This document shows, in pieces, positions 8,841 through 17,087 of a stretch of 64,000 nucleotides of DNA. The notes below the pieces were generated by a model. The model was given only the letters and a program-made list of their open reading frames with translations, was not told the DNA's origin and searched no databases. The position numbers and the translations under genes are program-made. Where the stretch lies: the NCBI GenBank assembly GCA_003148945.1, contig QGGY01000005.1:213141-277140 (forward strand), in the 5' to 3' direction. This stretch comes from Murimonas intestini (GTDB lineage Bacteria; Bacillota; Clostridia; Lachnospirales; Lachnospiraceae). Each line of letters starts with the position of its first letter. The first letter of the stretch is position 1.

Positions 8841-9572
8841 ATGATGCTGAACAGCATAGATGTACATTGCCATATCCTGCCTGGAGTGGATGATGGCTCA
8901 GAGAGTATGGATGAAACCATGAGTATGATAAAAATGGCTTACAGTGAAGGAATACGCGGCATGATCGCAACCCCTCATTACCATTACGGATATGCGGCTC
9001 AAGATTGGGAAAAGGTTTACCATGTGTGGGAACAGGTGAGAGAGAAGGTGTCAGCAGAACTGCCGGAGATGGAAATCTATCTGGGAAGGGAGATATATTC
9101 GGACAGCAGAAGTATGGACATGCTGGCTGCTGATGCAGGATCCGGCAGAAATACAATGGGCAGTTCCCGTTATGTGCTGATTGAGTTCACACCAGGGGCA
9201 CAATACAGAGAGATCAAGAACAGCCTTTCCAACATCCTGAGTCTGGGTTACCAGACTATTTTGGCACATGCAGAGCGGTGTATGAGTATTAGGAAGAAAC
9301 CTGAACTGGCCGAAGAACTTGTACAGATGGGAAATTACATCCAGCTTAATGCAGGCAGTATAGCAGGATCTTTCTCAGACCGGCGTTTCTGTAAAAAACT
9401 GATGAGCATGGACTGCGTACATTTTGTTGGTACAGATTGTCATGGAAGCACAAAAAGAACGCCTCAGATAGAAAAAAGCATCGAATACGTCATAAAGCAT
9501 TTTGGAGAAGAATATGCTCAGCAATTGTATTGGGAAAATCCGAAAAAAATGCTTGGAAATGAATATTTGTAG
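8841..9572 (+). CDS. cpsB: CpsB/YwqE-type PHP-family protein-tyrosine phosphatase
   Basis: Metal-dependent phosphatase that dephosphorylates the tyrosine kinase CpsD and so controls capsule chain assembly. The PHP metal ligands are visible: DVHCHILPGVDDG (residues 7-19), ATPHYHYG (about 46), LAHAERC (about 141) and GTDCHGS (about 198). 243 residues is the normal length. GGAGGAG lies 4-9 nt before the first of two adjacent ATG codons. It is the first gene of the capsule head. Unlike the usual cpsB-C-D order, a terminator and a recombinase gene separate it from cpsC. Confidence 0.9.
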   Translation: MMLNSIDVHCHILPGVDDGSESMDETMSMIKMAYSEGIRGMIATPHYHYGYAAQDWEKVYHVWEQVREKVSAELPEMEIYLGREIYSDSRSMDMLAADAGSGRNTMGSSRYVLIEFTPGAQYREIKNSLSNILSLGYQTILAHAERCMSIRKKPELAEELVQMGNYIQLNAGSIAGSFSDRRFCKKLMSMDCVHFVGTDCHGSTKRTPQIEKSIEYVIKHFGEEYAQQLYWENPKKMLGNEYL

Positions 9573-9633
9573 TATGTTTTTTTAGAAAACTTTATAGAAT
9601 ATTGTATGAAATGATGAGATATTTGAAGAAAAA

Positions 9634-9708
9634 TTATCGCAAATCATAAGATTTTGCGATAAAGTAAATCTCTTTGGTGTTACTAAATATAGTAGCATCT
9701 TTTTTTTA
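9634..9708 (+). terminator. Tandem hairpins ending in an intrinsic terminator after cpsB
   Basis: Hairpin 1 is TTATCGCAAA (9634-9643)/TTTGCGATAA (9653-9662). Hairpin 2 is GGTGTTACTA (9676-9685)/TAGTAGCATC (9690-9699) with a 4-nt loop and an 8-T run, a classical terminator. Together they would separate cpsB from the rest of the capsule operon unless antiterminated. The remainder of 9573-9932 is AT-rich and otherwise holds only the repeats listed next. Confidence 0.75.
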
Positions 9709-9834
9709 TATCCACAATACTCAGGTTATATATTAATACTTCCATAAGATTATGTCAATAAACATTTTAGCATTTTAGAAAAATATCCCAAATATTATAG
9801 GAATTAATAGAAGATAGTGTCATATTCAGGGTCG

Positions 9835-9848
9835 CATTTATGGTCAAA
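9835..9848 (+). repeat. Left copy of 14-bp direct repeat flanking the integrase gene
   Basis: CATTTATGGTCAAA occurs here and again at 11055-11068 in the same orientation, framing the recombinase gene with a period of 1220 bp. Possible recombination or target-duplication sites. Confidence 0.55.
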
Positions 9849-9869
9849 CTTCTATTTTACTTGCAGCAT

Positions 9870-9916
9870 CATTCCGTTTTATATTATTATAAATTTGTAA
9901 AACTAAATACGGAATG
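9870..9916 (+). promoter_or_regulatory. Inverted repeat just upstream of the integrase ribosome site
   Basis: CATTCCGT (9870-9877) and ACGGAATG (9909-9916) are perfect inverted 8-mers around a 31-bp AT-rich centre that includes TATTAT/TATAAA-like -10 sequences. The right arm abuts the AAGGAAG ribosome site. It could be an operator (autoregulation) or a leader hairpin. Confidence 0.45.
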
Positions 9917-9932
9917 AAAGGAAGTGCGTGAT

Positions 9933-11039
9933 ATGCCCAGAAGAGGGGAAAATATCAGAAAACGAAAGGATGGGAGGTGGGAAGCACGCTACATTGCTGG
10001 TAAAGATGAAAATGGAAAATCTGTATACGCCTCTGTATATGCTTCAAAATATCAATTAGTGAAACAGAAGCGTGATGAGGCAGTCAGACTCTTAGAACTG
10101 GAAAATATTACCATATCTCAAGATATATCATTCGAACAATTATGCCATTCTTGGTTAAAAAGCATTAAGCACAGTATAAAAGAAAGTACATATGCTGTCT
10201 ATCTAAATTCAATTTCTAATCATTTAATCCCATATTTTAAAAATATAAATTTGAAAGAACTGAAAAGCGAGGACTTAGATAAATTTATCGGCGTAAAAGC
10301 TGAAGAGGGGCTCGCCGCGTCAACATTGAAAATGATTTTTATTCTTATGAAAAGAATTATTCAATATGCCAATAAGTCCGGATACTGCAGTCTGGAAGGA
10401 ATAACCTTTCCGTCAATCCGCAAAGACAGCAAAGTCTCAAGAATTATGTCTTCGTATGAAAGAACTATATTCGAAAGGTATCTGGGTACTTTGAACAGTT
10501 CTTTTGGTGCCGGAATAAAACTCTGTATGTATACAGGACTGAGGATTGGTGAAATAAGCGGATTAAGATGGGAAGATCTTGACTTTGAGAGCGAAATAAT
10601 GCATGTAGCCAGAACTGTAATAAGGATTAAAAACGTTCAGCATAATAAAAATGATATGGAGGCTAAAACAAAATTAGTGGTAGTATCTCCAAAGACAGCT
10701 GATTCCGACAGGTGGATTCCTATTCCCAGCTTCTTGACTGAAGAACTACAGAAGTGGAAAGGTGATGATAATTGTTATGTCCTGAATGGAAAAGAGGCTC
10801 CAATGGAACCAAGAATTATCCAATACCATTTTCATAAATGTCTGGAAAAATGCAATATGGATCAATTTAATTTTCATTCAATAAGACACGGTTTCGCAAC
10901 TATGTGCATTGAGAAGGGTTTTGATATGAAATCTCTTTCAGAAATCTTGGGGCATTCAACGGTGAGCACTACAATGAACATTTATGTCCACAGCAGTATG
11001 CAGCAGAAAAAACTGCAGATGGACAGACTGGGAGTATAG
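9933..11039 (+). CDS. Tyrosine recombinase/integrase (Tn916 Int-like)
   Basis: Site-specific recombinase of 368 residues. The start is ATG 9933, 9 nt after AAAGGAAG; an in-frame GTG lies 9 bp upstream. The N-terminal arm-type DNA-binding domain (RKRKDGRWEARYIAGKDENG, about residues 9-28) precedes a SAM-like core-binding domain (about 65-145) and the catalytic domain. The catalytic set is complete: TGLRIGEIS (Arg), KTADSDRWIPIP (Lys region), HSIRHGFA (His-x-x-Arg), LGHSTVSTTMNIYVH (His and nucleophile Tyr). It sits between cpsB and cpsC, framed by a 14-bp direct repeat. It may act locally or on the capsule inversion sites. No excisionase is seen. Confidence 0.88.
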   Translation: MPRRGENIRKRKDGRWEARYIAGKDENGKSVYASVYASKYQLVKQKRDEAVRLLELENITISQDISFEQLCHSWLKSIKHSIKESTYAVYLNSISNHLIPYFKNINLKELKSEDLDKFIGVKAEEGLAASTLKMIFILMKRIIQYANKSGYCSLEGITFPSIRKDSKVSRIMSSYERTIFERYLGTLNSSFGAGIKLCMYTGLRIGEISGLRWEDLDFESEIMHVARTVIRIKNVQHNKNDMEAKTKLVVVSPKTADSDRWIPIPSFLTEELQKWKGDDNCYVLNGKEAPMEPRIIQYHFHKCLEKCNMDQFNFHSIRHGFATMCIEKGFDMKSLSEILGHSTVSTTMNIYVHSSMQQKKLQMDRLGV

Positions 11040-11054
11040 CTTGAGTTAATGAGA

Positions 11055-11068
11055 CATTTATGGTCAAA
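11055..11068 (+). repeat. Right copy of 14-bp direct repeat flanking the integrase gene
   Basis: CATTTATGGTCAAA, identical to 9835-9848, 15 bp after the integrase stop codon. Confidence 0.55.
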
Positions 11069-11082
11069 AGTGTGGTAGGCAG

Positions 11083-11114
11083 CCGCTGTCCCCTCTAATA
11101 ATAAGGGGGAGCGG
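11083..11114 (+). promoter_or_regulatory. Stable hairpin in the cpsC leader
   Basis: CCGCT-gt-CCCCT pairs with AGGGG-g-AGCGG across a 9-nt loop, 82 bp before cpsC. No U tract follows, so it is not a simple terminator. It could be a processing, pause or antitermination element in the capsule operon leader. TATAAT occurs just downstream (11122-11128) without a clear -35. Confidence 0.45.
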
Positions 11115-11196
11115 TCCTTATCCTATAATCTTATGATTTAGGAAATCCAACCCTGGTCTACGGATTATATGATATGAATGAAAACAGGAGTGAGAG

Positions 11197-11928
11197 ATGG
11201 AAAACAATTATCAGAAAGAAGAAATAGAAATTGATTTGGGGCAGCTTTTTATCAGCTTGCTGTCTAAATGGTATTTGATCGTACTGGCAGGAGTTTCCTG
11301 TGCATTGATCGCCTTAGTTATCACAAAATTTTTGATGACGCCCATGTATACTTCTACTACAAGTGTATATGTTCTGAATAAACAGGACAGCCAGTCCGTA
11401 ACATATTCGGATCTGCAGACAGGAACACAGCTGACAAAAGACTATGCCCAGCTGATTCAGAGCAGAACAGTAACAGAGCAGGTTATTGCGAATCTGGGCC
11501 TTCCCCTTACAAGTGAACAGCTGTCAAAACGAATTGAAGTCACATCCCCGACGGATACACGAATACTGGAGATTTCTGTTGAAAATGAGAATCCGGAAAT
11601 GGCCATGAAAATAGCTAATCAGGTACGGGAAGTGGCAGCAGTACATATTAAAGATGTAATGGACATACAGGCAGTAAATATTGTGGATGAAGCAAATGTC
11701 CCATTAGTAAAATCAAGTCCCAGTACTACGAAGAATGTTCTTTTAGGAGGGATACTTGGAGGATTTGTTTCAGTCCTCATAATAGTAATAAAAGTGATTT
11801 TGGATGATACGATTAAAACTCCTGATGATATAGAAAGTTATCTGGGAATCAGCTGTATTGGCACCATACCGTATACGTCTGGGAGCAGTAAAAAAAATAG
11901 TAAGAAGGGCAGGAAGGCAGTGAGATGA
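11197..11928 (+). CDS. cpsC: Wzz/CpsC-type chain-length regulator and kinase activator
   Basis: Membrane adaptor that sets polysaccharide chain length and activates the tyrosine kinase CpsD. The 243 residues have spans at about 24-46 and 178-200 flanking an extracytoplasmic Wzz domain (TPMYTSTTSVYVLNKQ...DTRILEISV). A cytoplasmic tail ends in a basic cluster (SSKKNSKKGRKAVR). The pre-TM2 proline-containing stretch (VPLVKSSPSTTKN) is typical. RBS GGAGTGAGAG lies before ATG 11197. The stop overlaps the cpsD start by 4 nt (ATGA), indicating translational coupling. Confidence 0.92.
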   Translation: MENNYQKEEIEIDLGQLFISLLSKWYLIVLAGVSCALIALVITKFLMTPMYTSTTSVYVLNKQDSQSVTYSDLQTGTQLTKDYAQLIQSRTVTEQVIANLGLPLTSEQLSKRIEVTSPTDTRILEISVENENPEMAMKIANQVREVAAVHIKDVMDIQAVNIVDEANVPLVKSSPSTTKNVLLGGILGGFVSVLIIVIKVILDDTIKTPDDIESYLGISCIGTIPYTSGSSKKNSKKGRKAVR

Positions 11929-12641
11929 AAAGTGTAGTTTTAGAAAAGGTTACAAGCTTAAATCACCAGGCCAGTGAAGCATATAAATCCCTTCGTTCAA
12001 ATATTGAGTTTTGCGGTGATGATGTGCGGGTAATTGCAGTTACCAGTTGTCTGCCGAATGATGGAAAATCAAGCACAGCTTTTAATCTTGCTAAATCCAT
12101 GGCCGAGAATGGGGACAAGGTACTTTTTATCGACGCAGACTTAAGAAAGTCGGTCATGGTAGGAAGATATAAGGCTACAGGACAGATTACAGGACTGTCC
12201 AGTTTCCTTTCAGGAAGATGTTCTGCTGATGAAGTACTGTACAGTACAAATATCCAAAATCTCCATATGATATTTGCCGGGCATGTTCCTCCTAATCCGG
12301 CGGAGCTGCTGGGAAACAAATTTTTCAGGGTGCTGATTGATTCAGGAAGAAAGTATTATGACTATGTGATAATAGATACCCCGCCTTTGGGAGCTGTTAT
12401 AGACAGTGCGATTGTAGCGAAAGAATGTGACGGGGTGATGCTGGTAGTTTCACAGGGAAATATAAGGCGCAGATTTGCTATTGATATTTTGTCTCAGCTG
12501 AAAAAGGCGAACGTGAGAGTTCTGGGAGCTGTACTAAATAAAGTGGATATGGAATCTGACAGCTATTATGGACGGTATTATGGTAAATACTATGGTAAAT
12601 ATTATGGTCAGTACTACGGAAAAAGTGAGGGAGAGAAATGA
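11925..12641 (+). CDS. cpsD: Bacterial tyrosine kinase CpsD (BY-kinase)
   Basis: Autophosphorylating cytoplasmic tyrosine kinase that works with CpsC and is reversed by CpsB. Walker A is SCLPNDGKSSTA (about residue 39), Walker A' is VLFIDADLRKS (about 73) and Walker B is YVIIDTPPLG (about 147). The C-terminus is an extreme tyrosine cluster: YYG-x repeats at about 214-232 give ten tyrosines in five YY pairs, the phosphoacceptor tail. 238 residues is normal. It overlaps cpsC (ATGA) and the next gene (ATGA). Confidence 0.93.
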   Translation: MKSVVLEKVTSLNHQASEAYKSLRSNIEFCGDDVRVIAVTSCLPNDGKSSTAFNLAKSMAENGDKVLFIDADLRKSVMVGRYKATGQITGLSSFLSGRCSADEVLYSTNIQNLHMIFAGHVPPNPAELLGNKFFRVLIDSGRKYYDYVIIDTPPLGAVIDSAIVAKECDGVMLVVSQGNIRRRFAIDILSQLKKANVRVLGAVLNKVDMESDSYYGRYYGKYYGKYYGQYYGKSEGEK

Positions 12642-13432
12642 GTAGAAAGATTATAGTGTCAGTTCTTCTCTTACTGTCAGCAGGAATGCTCGGACTCACT
12701 ATATTATTTTACTCAAGAAGTGACAGAATTGCACCTCAGATTCAATTTAATTCAGAAGAAATCAGTTACTCACCTGGAGATGATGAATCAAAACTTCTGG
12801 AGGGCGTCACTGCCATTGATAATAAAGACGGCGATTTGAGTGACAAGGTCTTTATTGAAAAAATAGTACCTGCCATTGACGGGACAACGGCTACTGTTAC
12901 TTATGTAGTAGTCGATAGCAGCAATAATGTCGCAAAAGTAGCCAGAATTATCAATTACAGCAGTAATGACAGCAAAGAGAATAACGAAGATGGAGCTGTC
13001 CCGGTTTCAGGCGGAGCAGCGGCTGGTCAAACAGACAACCCTGGACAGGGTGAGGAGAAGACCACAGAAAACGATGATTCAAATAAGCCTGGCGATGAAA
13101 CCGAAACAAATAATTCAGAAGAAGAGTCAGAAGATAAATCAGAATCGGAAGATGAATCTGAGTCAGAAGACAGAACACCAAGAGAAGACGGAAGACCGGC
13201 CATATTTTTGAATACAAAGAAAGCAACAGTTGAATATGGGACGGAAATTGATTATATGAGTTATATTGACGACATTGTGGATGACAAAGATGGACTGGAG
13301 ATATGGAGAAGCATATCGATAGACGGAAGAGAAGACGCTGCAGAACGTGGAACACATACATTATCCTATTATGTGACAGATTCAGACGGCAACATGTCAG
13401 ACATAGTTAAGCTGGAACTGACTGTAAAATAG
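12638..13432 (+). CDS. Membrane-anchored protein with two Ig-like (DUF5011-type) domains
   Basis: A 264-residue exported protein with an N-terminal anchor (residues 5-25). The first Ig/cadherin-like domain (about 30-108) contains VTAIDNKDGDLSDK and VTYVVVDSSNNVAK. A Ser/Glu/Asp-rich linker of about 75 residues follows (EEESEDKSESEDESESED). The second Ig-like domain (about 190-264) has the pattern IDDIVDDKDG...LSYYVTDSDGNMSD. These domains usually sit on extracellular proteins. Its place between cpsD and cpsE, with a 4-nt overlap to cpsD, suggests a role at the outer face of the assembly complex. Function is unknown. Confidence 0.75.
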   Translation: MSRKIIVSVLLLLSAGMLGLTILFYSRSDRIAPQIQFNSEEISYSPGDDESKLLEGVTAIDNKDGDLSDKVFIEKIVPAIDGTTATVTYVVVDSSNNVAKVARIINYSSNDSKENNEDGAVPVSGGAAAGQTDNPGQGEEKTTENDDSNKPGDETETNNSEEESEDKSESEDESESEDRTPREDGRPAIFLNTKKATVEYGTEIDYMSYIDDIVDDKDGLEIWRSISIDGREDAAERGTHTLSYYVTDSDGNMSDIVKLELTVK

Positions 13433-13477
13433 CAGGTGTGTGAAAAAGCAGAAAGAACTGGCAGGGGAGAGAGCAGG

Positions 13478-14893
13478 ATGCGTTATGAAAAGAAGAGCAG
13501 CTGGGCTAAGCATTTCGATTTTATTTTACTGGATCTTATATGCGCCGAAATAGTTATCTTCCTGTGTTATGCATTTCGGAATGGTTTAGAAGGAACTATT
13601 GTTTCAAAGAATTATGGCAGGCTGGCATTGTTAGTAGGTGTTTTGTTTATATGCATTGTATTTTTTAATGAGCCATATTCAGGAATCCTGCGGCGCGGAT
13701 ATCTGAAAGAGTTATGGGCAGTACTGTCATTTAACGCCATTCTTCTGGCAGCGGTTTTCACATTTTTATTTGCCATGAAGATGTCGGCTGACTATTCCAG
13801 AATAATGCTGTTTACATTTTTTATAATAAACAGTGTAATGACATGGTTTCTTCATGTCATGTGGAAACGGGAAATCAGAAAGCGTACCTACCATGACGGG
13901 AAACTAAACAGGATGCTTCTTATAACTAAAAGAGAATATGTGCATCAATGCGTAGACCGGCTTATGAAAAATCCATATGGGTCTATGAGGCTTGTGGGTA
14001 TAGTCCTAATGGAAAACGGAGAACGTGAGACAGAAGAGGATTCTATTGAAGGTGTTCCGATCGTAGCAAAGTGGTCTGATTACATAGAGTATTGTAAAAA
14101 TAATGTTATAGATGACGTTTTGTTTTATCTGGAAAATGAAAAGCTTTCAGATGAAATAGAAGAATTAGTGGATATGGGAATAGTAGTCCACGTAAATCTG
14201 GTCCAGCTAAAAGAAAATTATCTGGCCTACAGGGTAGAGACGATCAACGGAATCATGACACTCACCACAGGAATTAACAATGTAACCCAGTGGCAGCTGG
14301 CGTTAAAGCGGCTTATGGATATTTGCGGAGGTATAGTGGGGATCATTCTTACCGGTGTTATCGCACTTATCATAACACCGGTAATAAAAGTCCAGTCTCC
14401 CGGCCCCATATTCTTTACTCAGACCAGGGTGGGGCGAAATGGAAGGCAGTTCAAGATTTATAAGTTCCGTTCTATGTATATGGATGCTGAACAGAGAAAG
14501 AAAGAACTGATGGCCAGCAATAAAATGAATGGCCTGATGTTTAAGATGGATAATGATCCCCGGATTTATCCCTTTGGTCATTTCATCAGGAAGACAAGCC
14601 TGGATGAATTTCCTCAGTTTCTGAATGTGTTAAAAGGGGAAATGTCCCTTGTGGGGACAAGACCTCCGACCCTGGACGAGTATAAACAGTATGAACCTCA
14701 TCATAAGAGCCGCCTGGCAATGAAACCAGGAGTAACAGGGCTTTGGCAGGTAAGCGGCAGGAGTGATATCACAGACTTCGAGGAAGTGGTTCGGTTAGAT
14801 AACGAATATATACGGAATTGGAGTTTGAGTTTGGATATAAAGATTTTGTTCAGGACTTTGCTTGTTGTGGTGGGGAAGAAAGGGTCGGTTTAG
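13478..14893 (+). CDS. cpsE: Initiating polyprenyl-phosphate sugar-1-phosphate transferase (CpsE/WbaP type)
   Basis: Adds the first sugar-phosphate to undecaprenyl phosphate and so starts each repeat unit. The start is ATG 13478, preceded by GGGGAGAG; an upstream in-frame GTG is weaker. The N-terminal half has about four spans and a CoA-binding-like/Rossmann region (about 130-230). A fifth span (about 275-300) leads into the catalytic bacterial sugar-transferase domain: SPGPIFFTQTRVGRNG, KFRSM, RKTSLDEFPQFLNVLKGEMS, LVGTRPP, KPGVTGLWQVSGRS, with LDNEYI near the end. 471 residues. The inversion site starts 43 bp after its stop, so it is the last gene of the constant head. The sugar specificity is not readable. 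Confidence 0.92.
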   Translation: MRYEKKSSWAKHFDFILLDLICAEIVIFLCYAFRNGLEGTIVSKNYGRLALLVGVLFICIVFFNEPYSGILRRGYLKELWAVLSFNAILLAAVFTFLFAMKMSADYSRIMLFTFFIINSVMTWFLHVMWKREIRKRTYHDGKLNRMLLITKREYVHQCVDRLMKNPYGSMRLVGIVLMENGERETEEDSIEGVPIVAKWSDYIEYCKNNVIDDVLFYLENEKLSDEIEELVDMGIVVHVNLVQLKENYLAYRVETINGIMTLTTGINNVTQWQLALKRLMDICGGIVGIILTGVIALIITPVIKVQSPGPIFFTQTRVGRNGRQFKIYKFRSMYMDAEQRKKELMASNKMNGLMFKMDNDPRIYPFGHFIRKTSLDEFPQFLNVLKGEMSLVGTRPPTLDEYKQYEPHHKSRLAMKPGVTGLWQVSGRSDITDFEEVVRLDNEYIRNWSLSLDIKILFRTLLVVVGKKGSV

Positions 14894-14935
14894 AGATGGG
14901 AGAGTCGTGGAAGAGTGGTGGGGATGCGGTGTTGT

Positions 14936-14963
14936 AGGTCCAAATAATAACAATTATTTAGAG
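14936..14963 (+). repeat. Left inversion/crossover site (inverted copy at 42111-42138)
   Basis: 24 bases (14936-14959) are the exact reverse complement of 42115-42138, and 28 match with one mismatch. The core is TCCAAATAA (14939-14947), spacer TAACAA (14948-14953) and TTATTTAGA (14954-14962): 9-bp inverted arms with one mismatch around a 6-bp spacer, the architecture of XerC/D-type sites. Sequences beyond the core are not conserved between the copies, as expected for a site-specific recombination site. Confidence 0.7.
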
Positions 14964-15051
14964 GATATAAAAGAAAATCATAGATTTCTCTTATTTGCCG
15001 ATTACGTGCTACCGACTCTACCAGAATTATTTAAAGTTAGATTAGAGGGTA

Positions 15052-15093
15052 ATATACTACAATAATAGTTTCTATGATTTTAATGTAGTATAT
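15052..15093 (+). promoter_or_regulatory. 10-bp inverted repeat upstream of the left accessory module
   Basis: ATATACTACA (15052-15061) and TGTAGTATAT (15084-15093) are perfect inverted repeats with a 22-bp spacer, about 190 bp before the first gene of the accessory module. Operator or leader hairpin. The remainder of 14964-15286 shows no gene; a short frame at 14862-15065 runs through the inversion site and lacks a ribosome site. Confidence 0.4.
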
Positions 15094-15286
15094 AAACTAT
15101 TTACTATAAATGTAAGACAAATGTATATGAATTGAAAATTCGATGTAGTTATTTAGTTATTACGTGACTGTATCTGAATGCTTAAGAGTTTATAAACCGA
15201 TAAATCCGAACATAATTAGGAAGGCTACCGAAATACATGATGGCTTAAAAATGTATAGATGAAGATATAAAATGGAGGAAAAGAGA

Positions 15287-16609
15287 ATGTCCCTGTATCA
15301 AAACCTAAAAAATGGTGAAGAAAAACTTGCTTTGGTAGGACTCGGCTACGTTGGTTTGCCAATTGCTATAGCTTTTGCTAAAAAGGGCTTAAAGGTAGTT
15401 GGATTTGATCTTAATAAAACAAAAATTAATATTTATAAATCTGGAATTGACCCAACAAAAGAGGTTGGTAATGAGGCAATCAGAAACGCTACTGTAGATT
15501 TTACGTCGGATGAAAAAAAATTGAAAGAAGCGAAATTCCTGATTGTAGCGGTTCCTACACCTGTAAATACAGACCATACACCTGATTTCTCACCTATTAT
15601 TGGAGCATCTGAGATTGTCGGCCGTAACCTTACTAGGGGGGCAATAGTAGTGTATGAATCTACAGTTTATCCAGGTTGCACAGAAACTGTCTGCATTCCT
15701 ATTCTTGAAAAGGAATCTGGTCTCAAATGTGGTGAAGACTTTAAAATTGGTTATAGTCCGGAACGTATCAATCCTGGTGATAAAGTACATCGGTTGGAAA
15801 ATATTCAAAAAATTGTATCTGGTTGCGATGATGAATCTCTTGAGGAAATCAAAAATGTGTATGATATCGTTATTGAGGTTGGAACTCATCCTGTTTCTAA
15901 TATGAGAACAGCAGAAGCAATAAAAGTAGTTGAAAATAGTCAGCGCGATATCAATATAGCATTCATGAATGAACTTGCGATGGTTTTTGACCGAATGGAT
16001 ATTGATACAAATGAAGTTGTTGATGGTATGAACACCAAGTGGAATGCACTTGGGTTTCGTCCTGGTTTGGTTGGGGGGCATTGCATTGGTGTAGATCCAT
16101 ATTACTTTACATATGAGGCTGAAAAGTTGGGTTATCACAGCCAGATTATCCTGAATGGTCGCATTGTTAACGATAGTATGGGAAGTTATGTTGCTGATTC
16201 TGCAGTCAAACAGATGATTGCAGTGGGTCAGGCACCCAAAAAATCAAAGGTTGTAATTCTAGGCTTAACCTTTAAAGAGAACTGTCCGGATATAAGGAAT
16301 AGCAAGGTGTACGATATTATAAAGCAGTTGAATACATATGGTGTTAAGCCTGTGGTCGTTGATCCTTGGGCAAGTGAACGAGAAGCAAGGGAAGAGTATG
16401 GCGTAACCCTTACCAAACTGGAAGAAGTTAGTGAGGCGGATTGCGTAATCATTGCAGTTGCACATAATGAATTCAGGGCATTAAGTTTAGTGGACATTAA
16501 GAAATTATTTGAGTGTCGTGAGGATAATGAAATGGTACTGATAGACGTTAAAGGACTCTACAAAGTTGTCGACTTGAAAGCATCTGGTATGTGTTTTTGG
16601 AGGCTGTAA
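15287..16609 (+). CDS. UDP-N-acetyl-hexosamine 6-dehydrogenase (WbpA/TviB/CapL-like)
   Basis: NAD-dependent enzyme oxidising a UDP-HexNAc to the uronic acid, a precursor for an acidic polysaccharide. The start is ATG 15287, with GGAGG 7-11 nt before it; an upstream ATG overlaps that ribosome site. Rossmann motif ALVGLGYVGLP at about residues 15-25; NAD domain with AVPTPVNTDHTPD and YESTVYPGCTE; substrate domain with GYSPERINPGDK; catalytic cysteine in GLVGGHCIGVDPYY (about 250). The C-terminal UDP-binding domain has LGLTFKENCPDIRNSKV. The PERINPGD/FKENCPD pattern fits the GlcNAc/ManNAc/GalNAc group better than UDP-glucose dehydrogenase. First gene of the left module; 440 residues. Confidence 0.9.
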   Translation: MSLYQNLKNGEEKLALVGLGYVGLPIAIAFAKKGLKVVGFDLNKTKINIYKSGIDPTKEVGNEAIRNATVDFTSDEKKLKEAKFLIVAVPTPVNTDHTPDFSPIIGASEIVGRNLTRGAIVVYESTVYPGCTETVCIPILEKESGLKCGEDFKIGYSPERINPGDKVHRLENIQKIVSGCDDESLEEIKNVYDIVIEVGTHPVSNMRTAEAIKVVENSQRDINIAFMNELAMVFDRMDIDTNEVVDGMNTKWNALGFRPGLVGGHCIGVDPYYFTYEAEKLGYHSQIILNGRIVNDSMGSYVADSAVKQMIAVGQAPKKSKVVILGLTFKENCPDIRNSKVYDIIKQLNTYGVKPVVVDPWASEREAREEYGVTLTKLEEVSEADCVIIAVAHNEFRALSLVDIKKLFECREDNEMVLIDVKGLYKVVDLKASGMCFWRL

Positions 16610-16610
16610 G

Positions 16611-17087
16611 ATGGGTGAAAGGAAGAAAGAGGTTAAAATCTGTTTGGTATCATCATCGGGGGGACATTTTGAACAGTTGTTGATGCTTAAACCACTCATA
16701 GAAAAATATGATGGCTATATAGTTACAGAAAAAATGAGGTATGACGTGAGGGTTGGAAAAATTCCTGTTAGGTATGTAATGCCCATCAACAGAACAGATA
16801 AAACCTTTTTTTTAAAATTTTTTTTAAACATTGCAAAATCTCTTTTTATCATTATCACTGACAGGCCGGATTATACAATATCTACAGGTGCTTTAGCAAC
16901 AATTCCTTTCATGTTGTTTTCAAAGTTATTTGGGGGGAAAGTTATATATATTGAGTCGTTTGCTAAAATAAACTCTCCCAATATAACAGGAAAAATTGCA
17001 TATAAGTTTGCAGATCAATTCTATGTACAGTGGAAGAGCATGAAAAAATTTTATCCCAATGCCATTTTTAAAGGAGGGATCTATTAA
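16611..17087 (+). CDS. Alg14/PssD-like glycosyltransferase membrane subunit
   Basis: 158-residue homologue of Alg14/PssD/CpsF, which recruits the catalytic Alg13-like subunit to the membrane to add the second sugar of the repeat unit. Motifs are SSSGGHFEQLLML (about residues 14-26), the hydrophobic stretch FLKFFLNIAKSLFIIITDRPDYTISTG, the phosphate-binding TGALATIPFML and KVIYIESFAKI. It starts 2 nt after the dehydrogenase stop. Its own stop overlaps the next start (TAATG), so it is coupled to its Alg13-containing partner. Confidence 0.88.
   Translation: MGERKKEVKICLVSSSGGHFEQLLMLKPLIEKYDGYIVTEKMRYDVRVGKIPVRYVMPINRTDKTFFLKFFLNIAKSLFIIITDRPDYTISTGALATIPFMLFSKLFGGKVIYIESFAKINSPNITGKIAYKFADQFYVQWKSMKKFYPNAIFKGGIY

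Noticed and set aside
14862..15065. 67-codon plus-strand frame after cpsE
   Set aside because: Begins inside cpsE, has no ribosome site and runs across the crossover site.
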